Below are positions 52,805-64,000 of a stretch of 64,000 nt of DNA, in pieces. The DNA is taken from the NCBI RefSeq assembly GCF_001638985.1, contig NW_017265143.1:508259-572258 (forward strand), given 5' to 3'. Under the pieces are notes generated by a model. It was given only the letters and a program-made list of their open reading frames with translations. It ran no database searches and was not told the origin of the DNA. Source of the stretch: Phycomyces blakesleeanus NRRL 1555(-) (Eukaryota > Mucoromycota > Mucoromycetes > Mucorales > Phycomycetaceae). The first letter of the stretch is position 1. Each line of letters starts with the position of its first letter. The position numbers and the translations under genes were made by a program.

Positions 52805-55537
52805 TCATTCATTATCCAAGCCAAGTCTTGCTGCCTTAAAGCGCGACATCTTCTTTGGAGCAGCCTTTGTTTCCTTTTCCTTGGTCCCATGAGGTGTCGG
52901 AAGCTCTTCATCAATGACTTCAAATTCTGGTTTAGATTCAAACGATAGATTTCCCATTGCTGCCATCATTTCTTGGCGTTTGCGGTGATAGCTTGTTGTA
53001 ATCTATTCCAAATTGCCGTTATTAGTATATCAATGGTAATATATACATAATCAAATAATGTTCTTACTTCGCGAATTTCCATATCCTCTTCTAGTTCATC
53101 CATATCTACAGGCTCTGTGTCTCTCTCCATAACTGCACCACGCATTGTATTTGTATCCATTTTCGAAGGACGCCCTATGGGTTCTTGTTCGGCTTTACTA
53201 AGTTCCATAGGTTCATCTGTAGATGGAATAAAAGGTATGGCCTCTTCATTGCCAACGCTTGCAGGTCTCCATAATACTTGGGATGTCGAACGCACAGAGT
53301 TTATAAGATCTTGTATATCCAACACCTTTGCCTCGTTCTCATCTATATTTTCTGCTTCATTCTCTAGAACGGGATAACCATCCTCATCTATAGGAACTAA
53401 TGCTGCTTGTGTTTGTCGAATTACATTAAAAATATCTGCTGGGGATCTGATGTTTTGTCGAGGTTTAAAGGCATCCTGGGATTGTCCTTTCTTAACAGGC
53501 TCCGTATATCCTTCACCCATTCGGGTTGATGGCGAGTCTTCCCGAGCGTGTTCGTGTACCGTAGTCACATCATCCCACGTCACTTTACGTTTGGGTACCT
53601 CTTTTGATGCTCTTTCCACAGCAGGATTTGGTTCAGGTACATTTCCAGAGTTAGACACATGTAAAGATACCGGAGTTGGGGCAGAATCAAGTGCAGTTTT
53701 AGGTGTAGAATCTCTCTCCTGTTGTCTGGCCAACTTAAATTTGGACAACTTCTTTCCTTTGGCAGGAACAACCGCCGGGATATGTCTTTTTACTTCAAGT
53801 TCAGCCCTTTTTTTCATTAGGTACTCTTTTTCATCTTGTTCATCCTGGTGTTCTCTAGCAGCCATTTGCATACGCATCTCTAACGCTATCTCTTCATCAT
53901 CTTCATCATCTTCATTTTCCTCTTGTACTATTCTTTTAGGAATGTTTTGTTGTTTCTGGATAGGTTTGGATTGTGTTTTAATGACAGGTGGTGTGTCACT
54001 TTTTGTGCTTGGTTCTTTTGGTGCATTATTTTTGCGACCCTTTTGTTGTGCTAATTTGAATTTAGATGGTTTTTTGCTAGACGTTGCTACAACAGGCGTA
54101 GATTCTAGACCTTCATCCTCATTAAGAATTCTGCCTTCTTTAGATTCATCTAGCCTTTGTTGGCGTGCTAATTTGAACTTTGATAATTTCTTTGGCGCTG
54201 CAGCAGGCTGTTCCAATATCGCCTGCTTTTCTACCGGAGACCTCTCAACGACATTCTTTATACTAGTAGACTCCTCCATTTCTCGTTCATTTTCAGCGTT
54301 TTTTTCTGGTGTTTGCTCTTCAGGGATGTCTTCCAAGACATGGAGTGAATCGGCCAATTCTGCCTGTGTCTCTTCTTCCAGATCCTCAGGGAAAATTGCT
54401 TTTGGATCATCGTGGTAAGTGAAGTTCTCGTGGTCAACAACACCCTCAATGCCGTATTCTTCATCATCATCGAAATGATCAAACATACTGTCGGCAACCT
54501 CGGTGTCATAATAATTATCCCAATCTTCTTCATCTTCTTTTTCCTGCTTTTCTTTCTGTTTCGCGATTTTTTCTTCTCTTAAGATTTCTTGGTTAATTTG
54601 ATCCGGCGTTTTCTCTTTCGCTAATTCCTCTTCCTCTTCCTCTTCCAATTTACGAAGCATCTCAAATAATGCCTTGTTTTCCTCGTCGTCATTTACACGG
54701 TTCGAGTTATTTGGTGTGCTTGCTACATTGGCTGGAGCTGGATCGGAAGCTGGAGTACTATGCATGATGGCTTTACCCTTTCCTTTGTCTACCTTTGGCT
54801 TAGGTTTATCTTCCTTTGGTGGCAGTTCCTCACGAATCTCCATAATAGGTAATCCTTCTTCATTCAACTTAATTTATAAAGAATGTTGTTTTAAAGCATT
54901 AATATACTAAAGAGTTTCTAGATATATTTAAGCTAAATACCTCATTTGTATCCGATGGGAAAACACCAATATTACTATCCGATTTTGATTTTATCGCATT
55001 TAACTGTGCCTCTATTAGCCTATAGTTTTCCTCAACAGCTAAAGAGATGAAAACATACTATTTTAAGTATAAAAATTACAAGAAACTGGTTTAAAGTTAT
55101 ATTACCTTCCTTTCTACGCCGAACTATAGAAATCGCCTGTTTAGCCGACCGTTCTACATAATATTGGTCACCCAAAAGGACCATTATTTCGTTTGTATGA
55201 ATAAATTTTCCGGGCATAAAGGCCAGTTTTCCCATTGGAATCTAACGATAGTTGCAAAAAAATAAAAATTTAGATCTACAAGAAAAAATATACTTATTCA
55301 TTGATGAAAAAAAAACAAAACAAAAAAAGCCTTATCTTATTGTTAACCACTTACCATGGCACTACGAGTGGTCTCGTCGGGGAATGTTTTGAGCTGATTC
55401 TCCAATGCATCGTAATCCTCTTTAAAAGATTTCCATTGTTGAGCTTCTGCTTCAAGTTGCAATTGGCGCTCTCCAATACGCGCTGACCACTGGCTTATTT
55501 GGTCAGCTAGTTCCTTGGAATTATTGGTTGCGCTCAT
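52805..55537 (-). CDS. URI1: URI1/Bud27-like unconventional prefoldin
   Basis: Five exons (55537-55355, 55241-55106, 55038-54941, 54867-53068, 53002-52805), 804 aa. URI/Bud27 binds the Rpb5 subunit and assists assembly of RNA polymerases together with R2TP-prefoldin. The N-terminal 135 residues form the prefoldin alpha fold: coiled coil EAQQWKSFKEDYDALENQL, then IPMGKLAFMPGKFIHTNEIM and VLLGDQYYVERSAKQAISIV. The middle is acidic and disordered. The end, VMERDTEPVDMDELEEDMEI and SYHRKRQEMMAAMGNLSFE, is the conserved Bud27 C-terminal region. A short basic motif SKFKLARQQ recurs three times (about aa 350-500) and a fourth version, KKMSRFKAARLG, closes the protein. It is divergent from TRP5 across a 1.4-kb gap. 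Confidence 0.92.
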
Positions 55538-56970
55538 GGTAAAGAAGTGCTTTTTATTTTTATTTTGGAGCACCGATCCGTCGGTTTGCTCGTTTTCAAG
55601 TCACAAGCCACAGTTTTGCTTTAGAACCATTATGTTTTTTAGAAAACATATATTTGTTTCAATATATATATATATATATAGGGATAACTCCTTAATAAAT
55701 ACATTGTCTGTAGCTGATGGTTGTCTCTATATTATTTATATTAATATTTCGCAATTGATTGTCTTTTTATTTATTTATTCTAGCAAGCATACACTGCGAC
55801 ATAAAATAATTGCAGATGAAAATAGTCAGGGGTAGTTTAAATTGCTAATTCTCACTTTTGGTTTTACATATTTTACATGTCACAGGGCTAGAGTGAGTAA
55901 AGATGATAGCATATTAATCAAGCTATCGAGTACTTTAGGTGTAATTATTGTACGCATATAGCTATTCGGGACAAAGGAGTTACTGCAATAATTTTAAGTA
56001 AAGGCACATCTTCAAGTTGATCTTCTTATGAATGTCGTACTTGATAAGTAAGCTTAAACCTTATTAAAACAAAAATAAAATAATAAAATAAAAGGATGTT
56101 CCAGTTAATATCCCGAAAGATTCTTGGAGTAAAACCCCCACGAACCTTTTGCTTTGAAGAACGATGGAGATAATGCGATCCAATAGAGAAGAGGCGGCAA
56201 AAGACTTGAATTTCCGATCCTTGCAAACCCGAATCTCACGCGCACTGAAGGAGAATCTTGCTTCAATGAAACATATATGCAGATAAATTATGAGGTACAC
56301 ATAAGACACATACAAAGAAATCAATTTGATATTTATAGTTCTAGACACCTTGTTAGAAATAAAGGAAATAAAGGGAAATAAGACAAAGGACGCGTTTATA
56401 GAGTATTATTATTATTACTACTTGATCCCTTTGGTAAATGACCAAGCGATAACAAAGCGTCTGGGTAGTACAAGTGAAAAAAAAAGGTAGTTTCTGCTAT
56501 ACTTACATAGTCTAAAGATCTTCTACCTTTGATATACCCAGAAACTGGATATTTATTACTATTATCATTAGACCATGAATATATTCTTTATTTTCTAAAA
56601 TTAAATCAACAATGATTCATATTTAGTTGGTATTCTGTTAAGTTGGCCGGTATGGATGTTGGGTGCATTCACACATATAGTGATATATACATTTATTTAC
56701 TACATCTTCAAGAATTATCCAAGAATGATATAGCTATACTACTGGAAAATTAGGTTGTACGATGGGAAAAAAAAGCATGGCAGGTGTATGGTTGATAAGT
56801 TTTGGCCAATCTAATACTATACAAATCGGGTTACTGACAATGCGTCACAGACTACTCGGTCAAAAGGATTTAAATGCGATCAAAGCAGTCACAGAAGTAT
56901 ATTTTCAAGACCATATATAAAGACAACTCAACACCGTCTATTATCCAGCTATCTCTATTCTTTCCTAAAT
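55538..56970. other. 1.4-kb divergent spacer between URI1 and TRP5
   Basis: No gene recognised. There is a TA repeat at 55660-55680. TGCGTCA at 56841-56847, 124 bp upstream of TRP5, resembles a bZIP half site of the kind used by Gcn4-like regulators (consensus TGASTCA, one mismatch). That is weak evidence. Confidence 0.4.
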
Positions 56971-59272
56971 ATGTCTTCTAAACTTCGCCAGGCCTTCCAA
57001 AATGCAAAGGCTCAGAGTAAGTCTTGTTATTATTGATAATGAGACATAAGCCGTTGTCTAATACCAATTCTCTATTAGACCGCCCAGCCTTCGTCGCTTT
57101 CTTGACTGCTGGTTTCCCCACTCCTAAGCACACCATCGAAATCATGCTTGCCATGCAGAGAGGTGGTGTTGATGTCCTCGAGTTGGGTAAGATATCTTGG
57201 ATTAGGGAAGGTGTATAAAATAAATATTAACTAACAAACTTTTTTTTCTCATAGGCATTCCCTTCACTGACCCTTTGGCTGATGGTCCTACAATCCAAAA
57301 TGCCAACGCTGTAAGTATCCCGCATTTATTTTCCTCAAAGTAATCAAACGAACTCACGTATTTGTCTCAGATTGCACTCAAGCATAACACCGATATCGTC
57401 CTCTGTCTTGAATTAGTACGCGAGGCACGCGCTCGTGGATTCCATCTCCCTATTGTCTTCATGGGTTACTACAATCCCGTTCTTGCCTACGGAGAGGAGA
57501 AGTTGGTTAAGGACTGCACTGAGGCAGGCGTCAACGGTTACATTCTCGTCGATCTTCCCCCGGAGGAGTCCCACGAATTTAGAAACATCTGTGTAAGCAA
57601 CGGTCTCTCGCTCGTTCCCCTCATCGCACCCTCCACCACCGAGGATCGTATTGCCCTCCTCGCCACCATGGCTGACTCTTTCATGTATGTTGTCTCGCGT
57701 ATGGGTGTCACTGGCGCCACCACCGAGGTCAACACCGAGCTCCCTGCCATGATCAAGAAGATCAAGAAGCACACTCAGATCCCTCTCGCCGTCGGTTTTG
57801 GTGTATCTACCCGCAGCCACTTTGAGCTTGTTGGCTCCCATGTCGAGGGTGTAGTTATCGGTTCCCGCTTCATTACCCTTGTTAAAGAAGCATTTGAAAA
57901 GAACGAAGACGTTGCCAAGGTCGTCGAGCAGTACGCCGCTGAGGTGTGCGGCCGTAAGCCTGCTGAATTGGCTGCCAGCACAAAGAGCCCCCAGGCCGAT
58001 ATTGAGATCAACGATGTTGCTGGGAAGGGTATCATTCTTAAGCAAGACAACCCTATCAAGAACTTTTACGAGCTTGAAACCCGATATGGCCAGTTTGGCG
58101 GTGCATATGTACCCGAAGCTCTCGTATCCTGTCTTTCCCAGCTCGAGCATGTCTTTATCGAAGCCTTGGCTGACCCTAGCTTCCGTGCCGAGTTCGAGTC
58201 TTACTATGATTACATGTCCCGTCCCTCCCAGCTCCAGTTCGCCAACCGTCTCACTGAGGATGCCGGTGGTGCCAAAATTTGGTTGAAGCGTGAAGATCTT
58301 AACCACACTGGTTCCCACAAGATCAACAACGCTGTTGGACAAATCTTGCTTGCCAAGCGTTTGGGCAAGAAACGTATTATTGCCGAGACCGGTGCTGGTC
58401 AGCATGGTGTCGCCACTGCCACAGTCTGCGCCAAGTTCAACATGGAGTGTGTTATTTATATGGGTGAAGAGGATTGTCGTCGTCAGGGTTTGAATGTGTT
58501 CCGTATGCGTATGTTGGGAGCCACTGTTGTTCCTGTCAAGGATGGTTCCAGAACTCTCAAGGATGCTATTAACGAAGCTATGCGTGACTGGGTTACCAAT
58601 GTCGATACTACTCACTACCTTGTCGGCTCCGCAATCGGTCCTCATCCTTTCCCCATGATTGTACGTGAGTTCCAGTCTGTGATCGGTAGAGAGACCCGCT
58701 CTCAGATGTTGGAGAAGGCCGGAAAGCTTCCTGATGCTGTTGTTGCCTGTGTTGGTGGTGGCTCAAACGCCATTGGTATGTTCCATCCCTTTATCAATGA
58801 CCCTACTGTCCGCATTGTTGGTGTTGAGGCTGGTGGTGATGGCATTGACTCCGAGTTCCACTCTGCTACCCTGACAAAGGGTTCCCCTGGTGTTTTCCAC
58901 GGCACAAGAACCTACTTATTGCAGGATAAGAAGGGTCAAATCCTCAACACTCACTCTGTCAGTGCTGGTCTTGATTATCCCGGTGTTGGTCCTGAACATG
59001 CCCACTTGAAGGATTCCGGCAGAGCTGAATATGTTGTGGCTGACGATGCCAACGCACTTCTTGGTTTCCGCAAGATGACACAGCTTGAGGGTGTGATTCC
59101 CGCTCTTGAGACTTCCCATGCTATCTATGCCGCTTACAAATTGGCCAGCCAACTGCCCAAGGATCAGGATATTGTTATTTGCTTGTCTGGAAGAGGTGAC
59201 AAGGACATGCACACAATTGTTGAGGTTCTTCCCAAGTTGGGTCCCAAGATTGATTGGGATTTGAGATTTTAA
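56971..59272 (+). CDS. TRP5: Bifunctional tryptophan synthase
   Basis: Four exons (56971-57016, 57079-57186, 57255-57310, 57371-59272), 703 aa, the usual fungal alpha-beta fusion. The alpha part cleaves indole-3-glycerol phosphate and the PLP-dependent beta part condenses indole with serine. Alpha landmarks are [28 protein letters not shown] with the catalytic Glu, GYYNP, and ILVDLPPEE with the catalytic Asp. Beta landmarks are [30 protein letters not shown] with the PLP Lys at about residue 387, [36 protein letters not shown] (phosphate loop), and CLSGRGDKD near the end. The interdomain linker (about 245-285) is intact. Codon use is markedly C-ending relative to neighbours, consistent with high expression, and produces a long antisense open frame. 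Confidence 0.97.
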
Positions 59273-59584
59273 ATAACTTTTTTTATTTATTTTCACTTAC
59301 CCCCCTCCCTTATTTCTTGTATCATATATCCCATTCTTCCTTTGCTTTTATGCCATTCGAAACAAAACCATCATTTTCAAATAAATTGTAAAATATCAAA
59401 TATCACAAATAAATCAACCAAAATATTAAGGAAAAAAAAAAGTCTTTAAAAAATATATACATGTTATTGTTTTGAATGCTTGTAAGGTTTATTTAAAGTG
59501 TATGATTGGACATTGGCTGTCTATTTATTTACAGTTGATGGTTTTATATATAATAATAATAATAACGTTGATTTTATCTAACAA
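59273..59584. terminator. Convergent 3' region of TRP5 and the DHHC gene
   Basis: T-rich and AATAAA-like sequence (CAAATAAATTG near 59379-59389, AATAAAT near 59407) follows the TRP5 stop codon and could serve as poly(A) signal. The DHHC gene ends on the opposite strand at 59585. Confidence 0.4.
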
Positions 59585-61662
59585 TTAATTGGAAGGACCA
59601 GACATCGTCTCCATATTTAAAGGTTCCACACGTGGGGCTTCTAATGCGGCTATTCTTGCTTTGCGCTGGGTTTCCGCCAAGCCAACCACCTTTTTATAAG
59701 CGTTTGGACCAAATGGAAAGGTATATCCTTCTCTTGCCCCTCGGTAAAGAGGCACTGTTAAGATACAAACGAAAAGAAAATCACAATAAATATTGATGTT
59801 TCTACCACTTGATAGGCTTATATATTTTCTCTCCTTACCAGGCCAACCCAAAGGGGATTTACCCATCACAATTTTCCAATTGTTAAGTTTTCCGATATCA
59901 TAAAGTAGCTCTCTGTGATGAACATCCACAACTTCAAAGTTCATTCCGCTCCCATCAAAATCTACACGGACATCTTGTTTCCGACTAGAAAGGTGCTCTA
60001 TAGTTGTCTTGTTATTCAATATGTAGGTCGTATGAACAAATGAGAAACCGAGAAGAACAAGACCAAACATAAATGCACTATGCGCAAGTAAACAAACAAA
60101 AGCCTATATGAGATCATTTGCTTGTCTTGATATTCTCACATACATAAACAATAAAACAACCCATTGGGCATCAAGTCCAAGTCCCTAGAAAATCGTAAAA
60201 CGTCAATAAGTAAACCTTACCATACTTCAGAGATAGCTTCTTTTCTTTCTCTTTCTCTTTCTATATTACACCACGTCCAACATCACCCCAAATTTTCATT
60301 TTCATTTTCATTTTCATTTTCTCTTTATCTTCTGTTTCATTGTTGCAAGTTCAGTGCTATGATACGCACCAATCTCGCGACACCTGTGAATGGAGATCTC
60401 CAATATCTGTACCAGATATTCTCGCACAGATTCATAAACACGGTTACAAGTGTAACCAAATACCACTTGTACGCCTTCCAACACATCTCTAGAGTGACTA
60501 AGCCTACCTTGTGGTTTACTGCATCTACAACAAGTGGCGTAGCAGTTACAGCAACCCAGAGGGAGTAGAGACATGTGTAGACCACAAAGAGGTAAAAGAA
60601 CTTGTAATTCCCTAGACCGACGCAGCCACTGACCCTACACAAAGAAACAATGAGAAGCGAATCTCTTTTTTTTTTAAAAAAAAGTCTGTAGTCTGTAGTC
60701 TGCAGTTGAAAATCTAACATTTGATATCAACTTACCAAGGACAATGACTAATGTTTAAAAGTTTACAGTAAGAAACATGTATGGATTTAATTTAAACACA
60801 AACACAAACACAAATATAAACTTACTGATCCATCTTTAATATACATGCGTTACAATCCTTACAGTGGTGCGATCGGTCTGGTTTAATACAATGACATACA
60901 TCGCAGTATCTTTGATTACCGTCTGCGTATGATATAGAGACGATAGGAAATTGTGTAGGCGTTCTGTTGTCCGAGATTCTAGCCTGTAGCGTTTCGGGAT
61001 CATATAGACTAGGAGAGTAGTAGTATATTGGTAGTCGTAAAGGGGTCTTGGTGTCTTCCAAAGGGGGTGTTTCCCTGGGAGAGCTAGGCCGTTTCTATGG
61101 AGATTTTGGGGTTGACCTTCTAGTTATTTTTTTTGTGGGGTTGGTTTGTTTATGTAGTCTGTATGTGTCTTTACATTAACAGGCTGCCCAGGCTGACTAA
61201 ATAATACTCTTAAATAAGAGAAGAGACTAAAAAACCACAGTAAAGAGGCAATGACAATAAAGACGACTAAAGATGCCAAACTGTTAGAATGTCATTCGGA
61301 TTTTGTTGTATACATTGTCTGTGCTAATTTTTCTTTCTACCTGCTTCAGCAACTGAATGAGAGAGATTCTTGAGTAATAGACTGACTGGATAGGTTGAAT
61401 GTCAAAAACTGTGTTCCTGGGACTTGAAGTTGGTAAGCAACTCACCACAGACACGGAATACATATATATACCAAGTATATATAAGAAGACCTAATGTAAC
61501 TATTGGCAGAATGATGCCTGCACAAGTTGCTCCTAGGCGAGATGACATTGAGATACCAGCATTCGCCATCGCAAAAGAAGAACCAAGTAAACCAAACGGT
61601 AAAAAAGGGCAGGAATCAATGATTTGAGAATGATGAACAATAAGAAAGTCCGCTGTTTCCAT
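59585..61662 (-). CDS. DHHC-type protein S-palmitoyltransferase
   Basis: Nine exons, 403 aa: 61662-61446, 61385-61341, 61266-61175, 61094-60826, 60747-60736, 60634-60508, 60184-60144, 60077-59839, 59754-59585. DHHC enzymes attach palmitate to cysteines of membrane proteins. TM1 is GATCAGIILPIVTLGLLIYT, TM2 VVFIVIASLLWFFSLFSYL. The cysteine-rich domain reads RYCDVCHCIKPDRSHHCKDC then NACILKMDHHCPWVSGCVGL. TM3 is FFYLFVVYTCLYSLWVAVTA, TM4 AQWVVLLFIAFMFGLVLLGF, followed by a TTIEH motif (TTxE type) and a cytosolic tail. The HHCPW segment with the acyl-accepting Cys depends on a 12-nt exon (60747-60736). Without it the protein would read MDQVSGCVG and lose catalysis. Exon 2 (45 nt) is the least certain. 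Resembles Pfa3/Akr-independent DHHC enzymes. Confidence 0.92.
60736..60747 (-). other. 12-nt micro-exon of the DHHC gene
   Basis: TCATTGTCCTTG is preceded by ACATTAG and followed by GTAAGT on the minus strand. It joins CA| before it and |G after it to give CAT CAT TGT CCT TGG, i.e. H-H-C-P-W. Confidence 0.88.
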
Positions 61663-62385
61663 TTTAAGACCCACTCGTCGCAAAACGTCATTGTTGGTTT
61701 GTTACGAGCTTGGCACTATGAAATTAAAAATAAATAAATAAAACCCACAAGGTCAAGGTTATCAAGGTTAGATTGATTTGACTAATAAAGAAGATCAAAT
61801 AATAATAATAAAAACAAGCCTCCAAAAAATAAAGCAAAGACGTGTGTCTTTTCTTGTGTTTATGCTTATGCTTGTGTTTGTGGCTGTATTTGTACTTGTA
61901 AGCTTGTATGCTTGTATGCTTGTATGCTTGTATGCTTGTATGCTTGTGTGCCTGTGTGCCTGTGTGCCTGTGTACCTGTGTGCAGCTGCCTAAAAGTGTA
62001 CATCCCCATTATGGAAGATATTGTTTTCTTAAAGTAGGCTTTGAGCAAAATGCCGTTTTTTTAATAATAAGAAAAAAGTCACGCCCCATTTCTATATTTG
62101 CAATGTGATTTTTTTATTTTATTTTTTGTTTTAAGAATTACGATAAAGGTCTAAAGATTAAAGAAGTTTATTGAACACATTTAAGAATAATAATGGAATC
62201 AACATCGGCCAAGGTGTCCATATCTTCTTTATATATATATTATGGACCTCATTTATTAATAGGTCTGGTATATTATTATAATTCATAGAAATCAGCCATG
62301 CGTTATGCACATCCATCAAATGAAACTTATCCATGTATGTCAATGTCTTTAACTCATTACAATATTGAATGACTGAAATTTATTG
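61663..62385. other. Spacer with an 8-bp minisatellite
   Basis: Divergent gap between the DHHC and Csm1-like genes. About 61900-61984 is a tandem array of GCTTGTAT units passing into GCCTGTGT units. The frames across it are repeat artefacts. No gene seen. Confidence 0.6.
61900..61984. repeat. GCTTGTAT/GCCTGTGT minisatellite
   Basis: About ten 8-bp units: five or six GCTTGTAT followed by variants GCTTGTGT, GCCTGTGT (three times) and ACCTGTGT. Slippage-type array. Confidence 0.9.
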
Positions 62386-63662
62386 ATGCCAGACAACGTT
62401 AATGGCAGACCAAATATGCCTAGAAACTCATGTAGGAGATAACATTAGAGACTCATTACAAGAAAAGAAAGGAACTTATGAATAATCTTCAGTCGCTGCA
62501 AAGATCTATAAGCGAAATGCAATCTTTAGACCTGAAGAGCGAATAGAAACAGATTTGGATGATGATACAGTAAGCGAAATTGTTCCTAGACAACCTAGTC
62601 CTCCCCGTACTGTAAGACCCAGCCAAGGTGCATCAGAAGAGACTCGACTTTTACGTCAACAACTCATGAAAGCAAGTGTTTATATACATTATATATATAT
62701 ATATATATATGAATTTTATTTTAGTTTTGGAGAAAAAAAGACATCTATATATTATAAGAAATACAAGCTTATTTCAAATATATGTATATATGTATATGTA
62801 TATATAGACAGAGAAAAACTTTGAGGATTTAGTTGCATTGAGATATACAGAGCCTGAAGAAAGGTTTAAAGAATTTGAAGAAATATTAGCAGCGCGCACT
62901 GAATGTGAGATATTCCAAAGGGTGTTGAAGTGAGATCTTATTATCTATGTGTGTAGCTACTGATGATATAATCAAGCACATGCAAGCCATGAATGATGAA
63001 AAATCAGCTAGAATCGAAGAGTTGGAGAAAGAGTTATTAGAGACTCGAAAGACAGGTAAAAGAGCCCAACTATAAGAAATTTTGTTTCCCAATTTACTTA
63101 ACACCAGTACCCACAAAAGAAGACGAAGAAGAATCTATTGTTATTTACACATCTGTTTGTGGATAGTTGAAATGCTTGGAAAGGAACATGACAAGAAACT
63201 GAAAGATTCAAGTGAGCACACTACACTATAATACCTAACGTGTATTCTAATCGACTTCTTTATTGTAGAGGATCCATTTATTGAAATGTACAAGAGTTTG
63301 ACTGGCTTAATATTTACGGATGTCAAGACCTCTAATACCGGAATAACCTACACATGTCGACAGGAAGGAAGCACTGGCAGTAAGAACACGTGTATAATAG
63401 CATGCAAATCTATAAGCTCATCAAATGTATATTAGAAATCCAATTTAAATTGACTCAGCCATCTGATACCAAGCAAGGAATGCATTATGAGCCGCAATTA
63501 AACGAACGGAAGGATGCTGGCCTCATCTCTATTCTTCCTGAACGTCTACAAAAGCAGATCGTGTTCCGGACGGACAATCTGCGTGCCTTTTACACAGTAC
63601 TTCACAGTAGTCTTCAATTAAAGACAGAGGCTACAAAAGATGAGACTCGGAATGAAATTTAA
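62386..63662 (+). CDS. Csm1/Pcs1-like kinetochore (monopolin) protein
   Basis: Seven exons (62386-62431, 62493-62675, 62812-62904, 62957-63055, 63167-63211, 63269-63379, 63436-63662), 267 aa. Csm1/Pcs1 dimerises by an N-terminal coiled coil and uses a C-terminal globular domain to crosslink kinetochore parts. The coiled coil spans about residues 70-145 (EETRLLRQQLMKAKKNFEDL, then KSARIEELEKELLETRK). The globular domain is PFIEMYKSLTGLIFTDVKTS, then ITYTCRQEGSTGKIQFKLT, then GMHYEPQLNERKDAGLISIL and LPERLQKQIVFRTDNLRAFY, matching the Csm1 C-terminal domain (PF12539) in order and length. Exons join in phase. Intron 4 (63056-63166) contains an open acidic stretch (VPTKEDEEES) that cannot be spliced in frame, so exon 5 limits are tentative. 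Confidence 0.82.
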
Positions 63663-64000
63663 TACGACAGAGTTCTTCTTGGAAGTATACATCATATGCC
63701 ATTAAACCAATTGCTTTGTAAATATCGGTTAAAATGACACAATTAGGCAATATATAATAATTACAATAAAAATAAAAATAAATGTCTTTTGGCTCGACCA
63801 ACATTTCAATATCGAACCAAACAGTAAACTTCTCAGTAAAATTATGATTTATGCTCTTGTGAGAGTACTAAATTTATAGCAGCGTTGTAGTCTAGCCCAC
63901 ATGGTTATAACATATATATATTAGAATAAACAAATGACAGTATTAAAGGGTATATTTGTATTTACAGGATAATAATAAGGATAGTAGTATGATAAGTCAT
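63663..64000. other. 3' flank, AT-rich
   Basis: No gene seen. AATAAA-like motifs near 63764-63782 may serve the Csm1-like gene. Confidence 0.5.

Noticed and set aside
53450..54418. 322-codon plus-strand frame opposite URI1
   Set aside because: Ser/Cys/Phe-rich shadow of the acidic URI1 exon; the minus strand is the spliced prefoldin gene.
57413..58645. 410-codon minus-strand frame opposite TRP5
   Set aside because: It is the antisense shadow of a highly biased coding sequence; the plus strand encodes tryptophan synthase with all active-site motifs.
61778..62108. Frames across the GCTTGTAT array (LVCLYACMLVCLYAC repeats)
   Set aside because: Translation of a minisatellite.
63104..63166. Acidic open stretch VPTKEDEEES in intron 4 of the Csm1-like gene
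   Set aside because: It cannot be joined in phase on its 3' side with any GT donor, so I left it in the intron.
1..64000. CRISPR arrays, rRNA, bacterial operons
   Set aside because: None seen; the window is eukaryotic nuclear DNA and its short tandem arrays are microsatellites.

Overview
The window is nuclear DNA of a filamentous fungus, most likely an early-diverging Mucoromycota species (Mucorales-like). This rests on compact spliced genes with introns mostly of 45-110 nt and GTAAGT-like donors, low GC outside genes, typical fungal housekeeping genes, and relics of repeat families that I associate with Mucorales. No database search was run. All splice sites were placed by hand and checked only for reading phase and family similarity.

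Layout. 1-6.1 kb: two tandem intronless F-box/LRR paralogues (+). 6.4-7.0 kb: a two-exon GNAT acetyltransferase (-). 7.5-12.7 kb: a repeat graveyard with a hairpin element, a frameshifted relic with a PD-(D/E)XK-like signature, an 800-bp foldback element and a decayed Tc1/mariner transposase. 13.0-15.7 kb: a cyclase-family hydrolase and a GPATCH11-like G-patch protein (both -). 16.6-23.5 kb: two large decayed genes on opposite strands whose C-termini carry the TnpB/Fanzor signature (RuvC-like acidic motifs around a zinc ribbon); one is split by a 306-bp MITE. 24.4-29.4 kb: remains of a Ty3-like gag/protease, an ORF1-like retroelement protein with three in-frame stops, and nested solo LTRs with a clean 5-bp target duplication. 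30.6 kb: a tRNA-Ala(AGC).

32.2-64 kb is the gene-dense half. It holds CHO2 (phosphatidylethanolamine methylation), RGP1 (Golgi Rab GEF subunit), a SAM methyltransferase, SEC11 (signal peptidase), a PH-domain protein, SART1/SNU66 (tri-snRNP), a TIR-bounded element with its own ORF, an AIG1-type GTPase, URI1/BUD27 (prefoldin), TRP5 (bifunctional tryptophan synthase), a DHHC palmitoyltransferase and a Csm1/Pcs1-like kinetochore protein.

The genes are unrelated housekeeping functions rather than a pathway cluster, although several serve membranes and secretion (CHO2, RGP1, SEC11, DHHC). The most interesting signals are the two Fanzor/TnpB-like relics, a 12-nt micro-exon that encodes the catalytic cysteine of the DHHC enzyme, a GC-AG intron in the G-patch gene, and the nested transposon archaeology of 7-30 kb.
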